Of a stretch of 64,000 bases of DNA, positions 51,619-60,309 are shown piece after piece (the first letter of the stretch is position 1; every line of letters begins with the position of its first letter). A program made the translations under genes and the position numbers. This stretch comes from Mycolicibacterium sp. P9-64. Lineage in GTDB: Bacteria; Actinomycetota; Actinomycetes; Mycobacteriales; Mycobacteriaceae. The stretch lies in the NCBI RefSeq assembly GCF_008329605.1, contig NZ_NPKO01000005.1:372001-436000 (forward strand). Direction: 5' to 3'. Under the pieces are notes generated by a model. That model made no database searches. It had not been told where the DNA came from and was given only the letters and a program-made list of their open reading frames with translations.

Positions 51619-52667
51619 GGCCAGCTGCGGGCCGCCGCGGCGAGCCCGGCCACCAGCCGTGAGGTCGCAGGCGTCAGTCCGTCGTCGCCGATCATGCCGC
51701 TGCGCGGGCTGATGCCCCGCACCCGCGGGGAGAGTTCGAGCTGCGCCCCGCCGCCACGCGGGCGGTTCACCGGGTTGTCCGGGTGTAGGCCCCGCAGTTC
51801 ACGGGGGATCTGGTCGAGGTCGGTGACGAGTTGGTATCCGGGGACGGCGACGTGGTGCGCGAGGTGTGCGGCGAGCTCGCGGTTGCGCCCGCCGACGAGC
51901 AACTGGGTGCTCCGGTTCATGCGTCCGTAGCCGTGCAGTGACACCACGACGTCGACGTGGTCGAGGAACTCGGCGAGCAATGGCGACTCTTCGGCGCGAA
52001 ACGCGTTGGACGCCAGGTGGTTCGGGTAGTCACGTGGGTGGCGCACGACGTACACCGAGGCGCCCGCCTGGTTGGCTGCGCGGTCGGCGATGACATCGGT
52101 CATCTTCTCCAGCCCGCCGCCATGGATGGCCAGGAACCCGAAGGTCGAGCGCAGTACGCTCGACTCGGTGACGTCGGGATCGGCGAGAAGCTCTGAAAGT
52201 GATTGGGGTGCTGACGGATCCGGTTCCCCCAGCTGACGTGGCCAGTGCATGGGATCCCAGCGGGTGAGGAACTCGACCCAGCGACCCGGGAGCCCATGGT
52301 GCGCCGCCGCTTCGATGATCCGCTCCAGATAACCTTCGCGCGCGGCGCCCGGGTTGACGCGGTGGTCGACGTAGACCCAGGCCTCGGTAGGGCCGTCGTC
52401 GGTGTTCACGACCGCCCGGTCGCGGCGGTACCGCACGGGCACCCCCTCGGCGCGATCGAGCGTCGCGAGGTCCTCATCGCTGATCTGCCACAACACACCG
52501 TGCACCTGGGAACCGTCGAAGGGTTCGACCGTCGCGACCCCGCGTTCGTTGATCAGCCAGTCGTGATCGGCGAGCGTGGCGGGCCTGGGGTCGGTGGCGT
52601 CCGGGCACCGCTTGGCCATCTGCGCCACCGACAGGTTCGAGCCGTAGGCGAAGTAAGGGTGCCCCAC
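51615..52667 (-). CDS. Fusion of gamma-glutamylcyclotransferase-like and poly-gamma-glutamate hydrolase domains
   Basis: 350 residues from GTG 52667. Residues 1 to about 135 are a GGCT-like domain: YFAYGSNLSVAQM is the substrate glycine-rich YGSN loop, and GVLWQISDEDLATLDRAEGVP is the second conserved block with its acidic catalytic residue. Residues 150 to the end are a poly-gamma-glutamate hydrolase (DUF867, phage PghP type) domain: FLAIHGGGLEKMTDVIA, VVVSLHGYGR and VGGRNRELA. Both halves act on gamma-glutamyl bonds, so the protein could degrade gamma-glutamyl polymers or peptides to 5-oxoproline. The pairing is suggestive, not proven. No signal peptide. Confidence 0.85.
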   Translation of the reverse strand: MGHPYFAYGSNLSVAQMAKRCPDATDPRPATLADHDWLINERGVATVEPFDGSQVHGVLWQISDEDLATLDRAEGVPVRYRRDRAVVNTDDGPTEAWVYVDHRVNPGAAREGYLERIIEAAAHHGLPGRWVEFLTRWDPMHWPRQLGEPDPSAPQSLSELLADPDVTESSVLRSTFGFLAIHGGGLEKMTDVIADRAANQAGASVYVVRHPRDYPNHLASNAFRAEESPLLAEFLDHVDVVVSLHGYGRMNRSTQLLVGGRNRELAAHLAHHVAVPGYQLVTDLDQIPRELRGLHPDNPVNRPRGGGAQLELSPRVRGISPRSGMIGDDGLTPATSRLVAGLAAAARSWP

Positions 52668-52769
52668 CGGTGCAACTTTACCCAGGCGGTCTCGGCAACT
52701 TTTCCAAGAAACCGCCAAGGCGTCCCTTCGACACTGTGCATGCTTCACACAGCGGACACAGGGAGAACC

Positions 52770-53270
52770 ATGAACGGCATTTCGCACCGCCAGCAGGCGG
52801 TGAAGGCCACCAAGCTGGCGACGATCGCACTGGCGGCGGTCGCGACAGCCGTCGTACTGCCGGCAACCGCGCAGGCCGACGACGACTATCAGCAGTTCTC
52901 ATCGCCGTCGGGGAACATCCGGTGCCTCTTGCTCAGCAGTGGCACCCGAACTCCGATCGCGATGTGCCAGATCTCGGACTTCACCTACTCGATTCCCCAG
53001 GGTGCCGCGGTGCAACAGGACGGTGCTCCCTGCGAGCCGAATACGGTGTCCGGGCGCGACATTCGCATCGACCAGGGCAAACAGGCGTACGTCACCTGTA
53101 GCTACTCGGCGATCGGTTCCGGCTTTGGTCAGTGGCCCGCACTCGCCTACGGCCAGACGAGGTCGCTCGGCGCGCTCACGTGCACCAGCGAGCAGTCCGG
53201 CATGACGTGCGCCGACGGCGGCACCGGCCACTTCTTCCGGATCTCGCGCGACTCGTACCAGGTCGGCTGA
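52770..53270 (+). CDS. Secreted protein with Cys pairs (DUF6636-like)
   Basis: 166 residues with a signal peptide (MNGISHRQQAVKATKLATIALAAVATAVVLPATAQA, cleavage about residue 36). The mature part starts YQQFSSPSGNIRCLLLS and has five or six Cys, GNIRC and YVTCSYSAIGSG, typical of a small mycobacterial exported family of unknown function. ATG 52770 follows GGGAG. No enzymatic motif is seen. Confidence 0.88.
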   Translation: MNGISHRQQAVKATKLATIALAAVATAVVLPATAQADDDYQQFSSPSGNIRCLLLSSGTRTPIAMCQISDFTYSIPQGAAVQQDGAPCEPNTVSGRDIRIDQGKQAYVTCSYSAIGSGFGQWPALAYGQTRSLGALTCTSEQSGMTCADGGTGHFFRISRDSYQVG

Positions 53271-53273
53271 CCC

Positions 53274-54509
53274 TCAGCCCGTCACCGTGAGATAGATCAA
53301 CACGACGTTCAGCACGATGATGACTCCCGCGACCGTCCACCCGAGCGCGGTGGTGACGCGGTGGTTGACGTCGTCGCCCATCAACGATCGGTTGGACGTC
53401 AGCCGGACCAGTGGCACCAGTGCAAACGGGATGCCGAAGGACAGCACCACCTGCGACAACACGAGTACGCGGCTGGGATCGACGCCGATCGCGAGGATCG
53501 CCAACGCGGGGATCAGCGTCACGAGGCGGCGCAGCAGCAACGGGTAGGTGCGGCGCAGCAGGCCCTGCATGATCATGGCTCCGGCGTAGGCGCCCACCGA
53601 AGTCGACGCCAGGCCCGATGCCAGCAGGCCGATGGCGAAGAACAGTGCGACCGTCGGCCCGAGTGCGCCCTGTACTGCGGCGTAGGCGCCCTCGATGGAG
53701 TCGGTGCCCTCGACGCCCTGCAGGTTGGTGGCGGCCACCAGCAGCATGGCCAGGTTCACCGCACCGGCGATGAGCATCGCGATGCCGACGTCGTAGCGGG
53801 TGATGCGCAGCATCCGTCGCCGCGCGGCACCGGCCTCGGGTTGGCCGTGCCGGTCCCGGGCCAGACCGGAGTGCAGGTAGACGGCGTGCGGCATGACCGT
53901 CGCACCGAGCATCGCGGTAGCAAGCAGGATGCTCTCGGCGCCGTCGAAGCGCGGCACCAACCCGCTCGCCACGTCGGCGGCGGATGGTGGTTCGACCACC
54001 AGGCTGCTCAGGAATCCGATCGCGATGACCAGCAGCAACCCCGTGATGACCCGTTCGAATGATCGTTGCCCGCGCCGGTTCTGCACCGTCAGCAGTAACA
54101 GCGAGACCGCTCCTGTGATGACGCCGCCGATCAGCAGTGGCAGGTCGAATAGCAGGTACAGCGCGATGGCTCCGCCGACGACTTCGGCGAGATCCGTTGC
54201 CATGGCGACCAATTCGGCTTGCAGCCAGTACGCGACCCGGGTAGGGGTGCGGGTGTGGTCGGCCACCGACTCGGGCAGGCTGCGCCCGGTGACCAGCCCC
54301 AGCTTGGCGGACAGGTACTGCACCAGGCCGGCCATCACGTTGGCCGCGAGGATCACCCAGACGAGGAGGAAGCCGTACTGCGCGCCCGCGCTGACGTTGG
54401 CCGCGACGTTGCCGGGATCGACGTAGGCGATGGCGGCGACGAATGCAGGCCCGAGCAGCAGCCAGGGGGCGCCCGGGGGCGCCTTGGATTCAGATAGCAA
54501 CGGCCTCAC
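53274..54509 (-). CDS. mntH: NRAMP-type divalent metal (Mn2+) transporter
   Basis: 411 residues with 11 spans. Helix 1 has the metal-binding DPGN (AAIAYVDPGNVAANV), helix 6 has MPHAVYLHS, both hallmarks of NRAMP carriers. LTVQNRRGQRSFE and GQ-type transport motif regions are also present. It takes up Mn2+ (and Fe2+) with protons. A GGCTAGCC palindrome of DtxR/MntR type is located upstream, so repression by manganese through MntR is likely. Confidence 0.95.
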   Translation of the reverse strand: MRPLLSESKAPPGAPWLLLGPAFVAAIAYVDPGNVAANVSAGAQYGFLLVWVILAANVMAGLVQYLSAKLGLVTGRSLPESVADHTRTPTRVAYWLQAELVAMATDLAEVVGGAIALYLLFDLPLLIGGVITGAVSLLLLTVQNRRGQRSFERVITGLLLVIAIGFLSSLVVEPPSAADVASGLVPRFDGAESILLATAMLGATVMPHAVYLHSGLARDRHGQPEAGAARRRMLRITRYDVGIAMLIAGAVNLAMLLVAATNLQGVEGTDSIEGAYAAVQGALGPTVALFFAIGLLASGLASTSVGAYAGAMIMQGLLRRTYPLLLRRLVTLIPALAILAIGVDPSRVLVLSQVVLSFGIPFALVPLVRLTSNRSLMGDDVNHRVTTALGWTVAGVIIVLNVVLIYLTVTG

Positions 54510-54537
54510 TCTCTATCCGGTAAAACGAATAGAAAAG

Positions 54538-54551
54538 TTAGGCTAGCCGAA
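54538..54551. promoter_or_regulatory. DtxR/MntR-type operator upstream of mntH
   Basis: TTAGGCTAGCCGAA, centred on the perfect palindrome GGCTAGCC with TT/AA at outer positions, lies 29 bases upstream of the mntH start. It resembles mycobacterial IdeR/MntR boxes (TTAGGTTAGSCTAACCTAA type). Confidence 0.6.
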
Positions 54552-54572
54552 ACCTAGTCCGAACGGCAACGG

Positions 54573-54803
54573 CTACCAGCCGAGATCGAGGATGAAGCCG
54601 CCGCCGTAAGGCCAGCCGCCGTACCACGGTCCGTTGTTCATCGCGGGGGGTCCCGTAATGATCTGGGTGTGGCCAGGCGTCTGGCACTGCGTCGTGTTCG
54701 GGCCGGTGTTGACACAATCCGGTGCGGCCGTCGCGGCCGGGGCCAGCGCAACCGCCGCGGTCACGCCCGCCGCGGCCAAAACCATTGGTAGTACTCGCAT
54801 CAT
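54573..54803 (-). CDS. Small secreted Gly/Trp-rich protein (76 aa)
   Basis: From ATG 54803 (or the next codon): MMRVLPMVLAAAGVTAAVALAPAATAAPDCVNTGPNTTQCQ..., a signal peptide cleaved near residue 27, then a short mature part with one Cys pair and a tail PWYGGWPYGG. GAGGAGGC precedes the start closely. It resembles the neighbouring exported protein at 54847 in its C-x-N/T-G-x-x-T-x-C/E-x-P-G layout, so the two are probably distant duplicates. Function unknown. The frame is open to 55079, but that portion is anti-parallel to other coding DNA. Confidence 0.8.
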   Translation of the reverse strand: MMRVLPMVLAAAGVTAAVALAPAATAAPDCVNTGPNTTQCQTPGHTQIITGPPAMNNGPWYGGWPYGGGFILDLGW

Positions 54804-54846
54804 CGGCCTCCTCAGGCCTGTGGAACTGCTAGCGGTGACCAGCCTG

Positions 54847-55185
54847 CTAGCGGTGACCGCCGCCGCCGGCACCGCCGTGCGGACCGTAGTTGCCTCCGCC
54901 GAGGAAGATCCCAGGACCGTAGAACAGCCCGTCATCGAAGGGGTATTCGGGCGCAGGCGCGGTGGCGTCGATCTGGACGTTGCCGGGACTTTCACACTCG
55001 GTGGTCTGGGTGCCGGTGTATTCGCTAGCCCCGCCGGTGCCCGTGCACGCAGGCGCAGGATCAGTGGCCACTTCGTCACCGGGATCGGCTGCCGCGAGCG
55101 GCGCGAGCAATAAGGTCGCCGCGACCGGAGCCAGCCAGAATGCCGAAGCGATCAGTGGGATGAGTTTCCGTGTCGTCGTCCGCAT
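54847..55185 (-). CDS. Small secreted Gly-rich protein (112 aa)
   Basis: Signal peptide in MRTTTRKLIPLIASAFWLAPVAATLLLAPLAAADPG, cleavage near residue 34. The mature part has CTGTGG...TQTTECESPGNVQI with a Cys pair, then Gly-rich ending with His (GPHGGAGGGGHR). This layout is common among mycobacterial secreted proteins of unknown role, and matches the shorter gene 43 bases downstream. Confidence 0.83.
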   Translation of the reverse strand: MRTTTRKLIPLIASAFWLAPVAATLLLAPLAAADPGDEVATDPAPACTGTGGASEYTGTQTTECESPGNVQIDATAPAPEYPFDDGLFYGPGIFLGGGNYGPHGGAGGGGHR

Positions 55186-55223
55186 CGGCAGCGCCCTCGT
55201 TCAGTTGGTTCTAGCTGCGAAGT

Positions 55224-56333
55224 TCACAGTCTGTTCGCAGCGTACAACCCATTGCCGGTGACGAGAGGCAAGTCGAGCGTCGTCAAGATTCCCGGCGTTC
55301 CGGCGACGACCGCGGGGATGGCGTTGACGATGCGTGCTGCCGTCGCGACCAGGCCCGCATGGTTGTGATCGCCCTTGCTGCTGCCCAGGCAGAGGTCCAA
55401 GGCGTAGTTGGGTTCCCCCGTGACCTCGATCCGATACGAGCCGCCCTCCTGGGCCGGCTGTGGCCAATCCGGGCAGAGGTCGTCGCGCAGACGGGTGACG
55501 TGCTCCAGCACGACGACGGGCTTGCCGTCGACGATGCCCTGCACCTCGAAGCGCATGGCGGCCGTCGTCCCCTTCGGGATGTGGCCCGACGCGATGTCGA
55601 AGTCCTCAGGAGCGGGAACCCGGACGTACTCCTCGACGACCTTGTCCAGCGTCAGTCCGAGGCCGGCGGCGAGCTGGCGGATCACCGAGCCCCAGGCCAT
55701 GCTCAGCACACCGGGCTGCAACAGCATCGGGACGTCGTCCATCGACTTGCCGAAGCCCATCACGTCGAACATCACCGTCGCACTGTCGTACGTGTCGTAG
55801 TTGATGATCTCCATGCAGCGGATCTGCTCGATGCTCTGACAGGTGCCCGCCAACGCCAAGGGCAGCAGGTCGTTGGCGAACCCCGGGTCGATGCCGTTGA
55901 CGTAGAGGCTGGCCCTGCCGGCCTCGGCGGCGTCCTGAAGTGGCGAGATGAGCTCGTCGGGGATCACCTGCCACGGGTATTGCAGGAACACCGGGCCGCT
56001 GCCGACGACGTTCACGCCGGCGGCCAGGATGCGCCGGTAGTCCTCCAGCGCCTCCATCAGCCGGTTGTCGGCCATCGCGGTGTACACCGCGCAGTCGGGT
56101 TTGGTCGCCAGCACCGCGTCGAGGTCGGCTGTGGCCGTGATACCGGTCGGGGTGTCGAGCCCAGCCAACTCGGCGGCGTCCTTGCCCGCCTTGGCCTCCG
56201 ATGACACCCAGACGCCGGTCAGCTCGAACGCGGGGTTGGTGATCAGTTCGGTCAGCGCGTGGCCGCCGACGTTGCCGGTGCCTATCTGTGCGACGCGAAT
56301 GGGCGACTTCGGCGGAGCCGAAAATTGTGCCAT
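55224..56333 (-). CDS. Dihydrodipicolinate reductase-like NAD(P)-binding protein
   Basis: 369 residues from ATG 56333. IRVAQIGTGNVGGHALTELITNPAFELTGVWVSSEAKAGKDAAEL is the N-terminal nucleotide domain of DapB-like mycobacterial proteins. The C-terminal domain is the larger type found with 2,4-diaminopentanoate dehydrogenase-like enzymes, not that of DapB. Mycobacteria carry many such proteins with unknown reaction. It follows an SDR gene by 10 bases in one operon; the two are probably used together on one substrate. Confidence 0.88.
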   Translation of the reverse strand: MAQFSAPPKSPIRVAQIGTGNVGGHALTELITNPAFELTGVWVSSEAKAGKDAAELAGLDTPTGITATADLDAVLATKPDCAVYTAMADNRLMEALEDYRRILAAGVNVVGSGPVFLQYPWQVIPDELISPLQDAAEAGRASLYVNGIDPGFANDLLPLALAGTCQSIEQIRCMEIINYDTYDSATVMFDVMGFGKSMDDVPMLLQPGVLSMAWGSVIRQLAAGLGLTLDKVVEEYVRVPAPEDFDIASGHIPKGTTAAMRFEVQGIVDGKPVVVLEHVTRLRDDLCPDWPQPAQEGGSYRIEVTGEPNYALDLCLGSSKGDHNHAGLVATAARIVNAIPAVVAGTPGILTTLDLPLVTGNGLYAANRL

Positions 56334-56343
56334 GGTTGAGTCC

Positions 56344-57135
56344 TCACAGATCGGGGATGGGGAGATCGAGGTTCGGGTGGGTGAGACCACCGTCGACCTC
56401 GAGGGTCTTGCCGGTCAGGAAGTTTCCTGCGTCCGACGCGAGATAGACCGCGGCCGCGGCGATGTCGAGCGGGTCGCCGAGACGGCGCAATGGGGTTGCC
56501 TGCTCCATCGGATCGCGCAGCGAGTCGTTGGACGCCACGATCTCCAGTGCCGAGGTGAGGATCGATCCCGGTGCGATCGTGTTCACCCGAATTCGCGGGG
56601 CCAGATCGAGCGCGGCCAGTCGGGTGTACTGCGCGAGCGCGGCCTTGGCGGTGCCGTAGGCCGCGAAGCCGCGTGCCGAGAGCCGGGCCATCGTCGAGGT
56701 GATGTTGATGATGCTGCCGCCGCCCGAGTGCTCCAGCATCAGTGGAACGGCCGCCGCGGTGAGCGCGTGGGCGGTCGACACGTTGAACGTGAACGCGTCG
56801 CGCAGGTCCTTGGTGGAGGTGTTCAGCAACGGTGCTGGCATGGTGCCGCCGACGTTGTTGACGACGATGTCTAGTTTGCCGAACGCCTCGATGGCCTCGG
56901 CCGCGAGCTTCGCGGTCTCCTCGGGATGGGAGAGGTCGGCGACCACGACGTGGGCGCGCCTTCCCGTGGCCCGGATCTGCTCGGCCATCTCGTCGAGCTG
57001 CGACTGCGTGCGGGACGCGATGACCACGTCTGCACCGGCTTCCGCGAAGGCGAGGGCCATCGCCGCGCCGAGTCCACGACCTGCACCGGTGACCACGGCT
57101 ACGCGACCGTCGAGCCGGAATCTGTCAAGAATCAT
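56344..57135 (-). CDS. SDR family oxidoreductase (glucose/ribitol dehydrogenase type)
   Basis: 263 residues. [31 protein letters not shown] is the NADP(H) site, NNVGGT the NAG-like motif, [11 protein letters not shown] has the catalytic Ser, and YGTAKAAL the YxxxK. The C-terminus has [14 protein letters not shown] 57135. It is the first gene of the operon with the DHDPR-like protein. Substrate unknown. Confidence 0.93.
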   Translation of the reverse strand: MILDRFRLDGRVAVVTGAGRGLGAAMALAFAEAGADVVIASRTQSQLDEMAEQIRATGRRAHVVVADLSHPEETAKLAAEAIEAFGKLDIVVNNVGGTMPAPLLNTSTKDLRDAFTFNVSTAHALTAAAVPLMLEHSGGGSIINITSTMARLSARGFAAYGTAKAALAQYTRLAALDLAPRIRVNTIAPGSILTSALEIVASNDSLRDPMEQATPLRRLGDPLDIAAAAVYLASDAGNFLTGKTLEVDGGLTHPNLDLPIPDL

Positions 57136-57229
57136 GTTCGCCTCTCTTCCCCGCCGGGCGTCACCGTAGCAAGGCGTCCGGCTTTACGTGAGGGATTTCT
57201 GTAACACGTTCTAGTTCCGACTGTAGCGG

Positions 57230-57628
57230 CTATGCCGGCGAGAAGGGCACCCCCGCCCGGCACAACACGTTCGCGAAGAACGTGTCCTCGCCGGTGCGGA
57301 CGGCGAACGCCACGTCCAGGACATCCGCCTTGAACTGCTCGTGGTCGACGGGTTCCGGGTCCAGCCCGAGGGCGACCAGGTGTTGATGGACGTGTGGGCT
57401 GACGGTGAGGACGTCGCGGGACACCCAACTGTGCTCGACGACGACCTCGCTCAACACCGTCGCCGTGACGTCCGCGAAAGTCGCCTGACCGTAGCGGTAG
57501 CCGAGGTCGACACACGGGGTGTTCCGTGCCAACGGAAGGCCCGCATCGCAGATGACGAAGGTGTCGGTGTGCCGCAGTGCGGCGAGGTGGCGTGCCAGCT
57601 CGGCGTGAATGATGCCTTCGCGCTTCAT
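57230..57628 (-). CDS. rbsD: D-ribose pyranase
   Basis: 132 residues from ATG 57628, the usual RbsD length. MKREGIIHAELARHLAALRHTDTFVICDAGLPLA has the catalytic His and the sugar-binding DAGLP motif; the C-terminal RTGEDTFFANVLCRAGVPF matches the family's TGE...(Y/F)ANxIL. It interconverts beta-pyran and beta-furan forms of ribose for ribokinase. Its ATG overlaps the rbsK stop. Confidence 0.95.
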   Translation of the reverse strand: MKREGIIHAELARHLAALRHTDTFVICDAGLPLARNTPCVDLGYRYGQATFADVTATVLSEVVVEHSWVSRDVLTVSPHVHQHLVALGLDPEPVDHEQFKADVLDVAFAVRTGEDTFFANVLCRAGVPFSPA

Positions 57629-58545
57629 GAATTCGTCTCCTGGACGGCGTGGGTCAGTGTCGGTAGATCCGGGTACGAGTCCTGGGCGCCGATGCCGCGT
57701 ACCGCGAGGGCGCCCGCGACGACACCCCATCGGCAGGCCTGGACGAGGGGCTCCCCGTTGGCCAACCGCGCCGCGAGGACACCGGCGAAGGCGTCGCCTG
57801 CTCCGGTGGTATCGACGACGTCGGACCGCACGGCATCGAGAATCGTCGTCACGCCGTTGGTATCGGTCACGACGACGCCCGCCGCGCCTCGGGTGGTGAC
57901 GACGGCGCCGACACCTCGATCACGGAGTCCCGCGTGCGCAAGCGTGATGGCGTCGGCGTCGTCCACGCGATCGACGTCCGCCACGACGGCGAGTTCGTGC
58001 TCGTTGACGACGAGGACGTCGCAGTGCTTCAGGAGATCGGCCGGAAGTGCCGCGGCCGGTGCGGCATTCAGGACGAACGATCCCTGCGTCTGCTGGGCCG
58101 CGGCGCGCACCACGGCGATTGGGATCTCCAGTTGCGACAGCACGACCGCCGCGGTGCGGACTGCCGTCGGCAGCGGCCCATCCGGCCATAGTGCATTCGC
58201 GCCAGAGACGACGATGATCGTGTTGTCCTCCTCGGCCACGGTGATCCACGCGGTCCCCGTCGGCTCGCCCCCGACGACCGCCACGTGTGTCGTCCGCACA
58301 CCACGGGCGACGAGCCGGTCCCTCGCCGTCGCACCGTTGGCGTCGTCTCCCGTGCTCGCAACCATCTCGACGGTCGCGCCGGCCAGCGAGGCTGCGACCG
58401 CCTGATTGGCGCCCTTGCCGCCGACCGACGAGGTGACCGCCGTGCCGAGGACGGTCTCGCCCGGCCTGGGAAACCTTGGCGCAGTGACGATGTGGTCGAC
58501 GTTGATCGAGCCGACGACGACGACTGACGGGGCCGGGTCAGGCAT
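57625..58545 (-). CDS. rbsK: Ribokinase
   Basis: 306 residues, PfkB family: SVVVVGSINVDHIVTAPRFPRPGETVLG at the start, VGGKGANQAVAASLAGATVEMV for ribose binding, and DTTGAGDAFAGVLAARL with the catalytic Asp and anion hole near the end. It phosphorylates D-ribose to ribose 5-phosphate. The start ATG 58545 overlaps the ATPase gene's end by 8 bases. Confidence 0.95.
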   Translation of the reverse strand: MPDPAPSVVVVGSINVDHIVTAPRFPRPGETVLGTAVTSSVGGKGANQAVAASLAGATVEMVASTGDDANGATARDRLVARGVRTTHVAVVGGEPTGTAWITVAEEDNTIIVVSGANALWPDGPLPTAVRTAAVVLSQLEIPIAVVRAAAQQTQGSFVLNAAPAAALPADLLKHCDVLVVNEHELAVVADVDRVDDADAITLAHAGLRDRGVGAVVTTRGAAGVVVTDTNGVTTILDAVRSDVVDTTGAGDAFAGVLAARLANGEPLVQACRWGVVAGALAVRGIGAQDSYPDLPTLTHAVQETNS

Positions 58546-59341
58546 CGGCGTCGCCGGCGATGGCGCCGGTGATGAGGCCGACGAGTTCACCGCCGTCGGT
58601 ATCGCTCATCCGTCGGTGGGCAGCCGTGCGACCGCGCCGAAGAATCCACGCACGGTCGGCGACCCGCATCACCTGGTCCATGTCGTGGCTGACGAGTAGG
58701 ACGGTCACACCGTTGGAGCGAAGCCGCCCGATCAGCTTCTCCACTGCCGCGGTCTCACGCACTCCCAATGCGGCGGTCGGTTCGTCCATGATGACGAGCG
58801 TCGTGCCCCAGTTGGCGGCTCGCGCGATCGCGACGCTCTGACGTTGACCGCCCGACATCCGGCGCACGGTAGCGCGGACGTTGGGAACGTTGACGTCCAG
58901 ATCGGCGAGGATCGTTGCACTGGTTGCGATCATCTGCTTCTTGTTCAAGATCCGCAGGGGTGCCACTCCCTTCGTCAACTCGCGATTGAGGTAGAGGTTC
59001 TGCCACACCTGCAGATCCTCGATCAAACCCAAGTCCTGGAAGACGGTTTCGATGCCGAGGTGTCGCGCATCGTCGGGCGATCCCAGTTTGATGCGCTCGC
59101 CGCGGAACAGGATCTCGCCGTCGTCGGGTGCATGTACTCCGGTCAGGCAACGCACGAGGGTTGACTTACCCGCTCCGTTGTCGCCGAGTAACGCGGTGAC
59201 AGTGCCCCGCTCGATGGTCAGGTCGACGCCCTGCAGTGCGCGAACTGCATCGAATGACTTGGTGAGACCGCGTATTTCAACGAGGGGCGGCCCTTCGGAG
59301 TTCTTGTCGGTCACGGTTGCCCCATCCTCTCGCGCCGTCAT
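58538..59341 (-). CDS. Ribose/sugar ABC transporter ATP-binding protein (single-domain)
   Basis: 267 residues. Walker A GDNGAGKSTLVRC, signature MSGGQRQSVAIARA, Walker B LVIMDEPTAALG, and the H-loop VSHDMDQV are all in place. It has one ATPase domain instead of the two of E. coli RbsA, like FrcA-type sugar importers, and would act as a homodimer. ATG 59341 overlaps the permease stop (ATGA); GTG 59314 is an alternative. Confidence 0.94.
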   Translation of the reverse strand: MTAREDGATVTDKNSEGPPLVEIRGLTKSFDAVRALQGVDLTIERGTVTALLGDNGAGKSTLVRCLTGVHAPDDGEILFRGERIKLGSPDDARHLGIETVFQDLGLIEDLQVWQNLYLNRELTKGVAPLRILNKKQMIATSATILADLDVNVPNVRATVRRMSGGQRQSVAIARAANWGTTLVIMDEPTAALGVRETAAVEKLIGRLRSNGVTVLLVSHDMDQVMRVADRAWILRRGRTAAHRRMSDTDGGELVGLITGAIAGDADA

Positions 59342-60309
59342 TTCTGGAACCGGGAGATGAATGCGGCGCCGAGCACTACGGCACCGACGGCCACCGGTTG
59401 GTAGTTCTGTGAGATGCCGATCAGCGTGAAGCCGTTGATGAGGCTGGTCAGCAGCACCGCGCCGACCGCCGAGCCGAGCACGGACGCGCGGCCGCCGAAC
59501 AGGCTCGATCCGCCCAGCACCACCGCAGCGATGGACGAGAGCAGCAAGTCCGTCTGCAGGCTCGGATCTGCACCTCCGGTGCGGGCGACCAAGAGGATTC
59601 CCGCGACGCCGCACGCCAGTCCCGAGAGCACGTAGGCCAGCAGCCGGGTGCGGGAGACGTTGATCCCCGTCCCTCGTGCGGCTTCGAGATTGCCTCCCGT
59701 CGCCAACAGGTGGGTGCCCGTCTTCGTCTTGAACAACAGGAACGCCGTCAACAGCGCAGCGATGATCGCGACGAGCCAGAACCATCGCACCGGGCCGACA
59801 CCGTCGAGTGCCAGGCTCTGGAGGAAGGGCGACGACACGGCAACGGTGTTACCCCCTGTCAGTAGCAGGGTCGCGCCGCTGACGACTGACAGCGTTCCCA
59901 GCGTGACGATGAAATCGGTCATGTTGAGCCGGGCCACCAGTAGGCCGTTGATCAGGCCGACGACGCCGCCGGCGACCAGTGCCAGCAGCATGGCGACCGC
60001 GAGGTTGGCGCCGTGAATGTAGGCGAAGCCGAGAGTGGCTGCGGCCCAAGGGAGATTGGAACCCACGGACAGGTCGATGCCCGCCACCGAGATGACCAAC
60101 TGCTGGCCCATCGCCAACACCATCAGGATCGAGGCGGAGACCAGCAGGTCGGTCAGATTCGCGACGGTGAGGAAGTTCGGCGTGGCGATGAAGAAGATGA
60201 TGAAGACGATGACGAGGCCGATGGGGGCGGCATAACGCGCCGCCGCCCCCATCGACAGACCGGGCCGGCGGACGGTTTCCGCGGCCGGCTCTGCAGTGCT
60301 GACCGTCAT
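59338..60309 (-). CDS. rbsC: Ribose/sugar ABC transporter permease (RbsC-like)
   Basis: 323 residues with 8-10 spans. ISVAGIDLSVGSNLPWAAATLGF and GGVVGLINGLLVARLNMTDFIVTLGTLSVVSGATLLLTGG are the RbsC-family core; ARGTGINVSRTRLLAYVLSGLACGVAGILLVARTG is the EAA-like ATPase-contact loop. It forms the membrane channel of the importer. The start overlaps the binding-protein stop (TAATG). Confidence 0.94.
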   Translation of the reverse strand: MTVSTAEPAAETVRRPGLSMGAAARYAAPIGLVIVFIIFFIATPNFLTVANLTDLLVSASILMVLAMGQQLVISVAGIDLSVGSNLPWAAATLGFAYIHGANLAVAMLLALVAGGVVGLINGLLVARLNMTDFIVTLGTLSVVSGATLLLTGGNTVAVSSPFLQSLALDGVGPVRWFWLVAIIAALLTAFLLFKTKTGTHLLATGGNLEAARGTGINVSRTRLLAYVLSGLACGVAGILLVARTGGADPSLQTDLLLSSIAAVVLGGSSLFGGRASVLGSAVGAVLLTSLINGFTLIGISQNYQPVAVGAVVLGAAFISRFQK

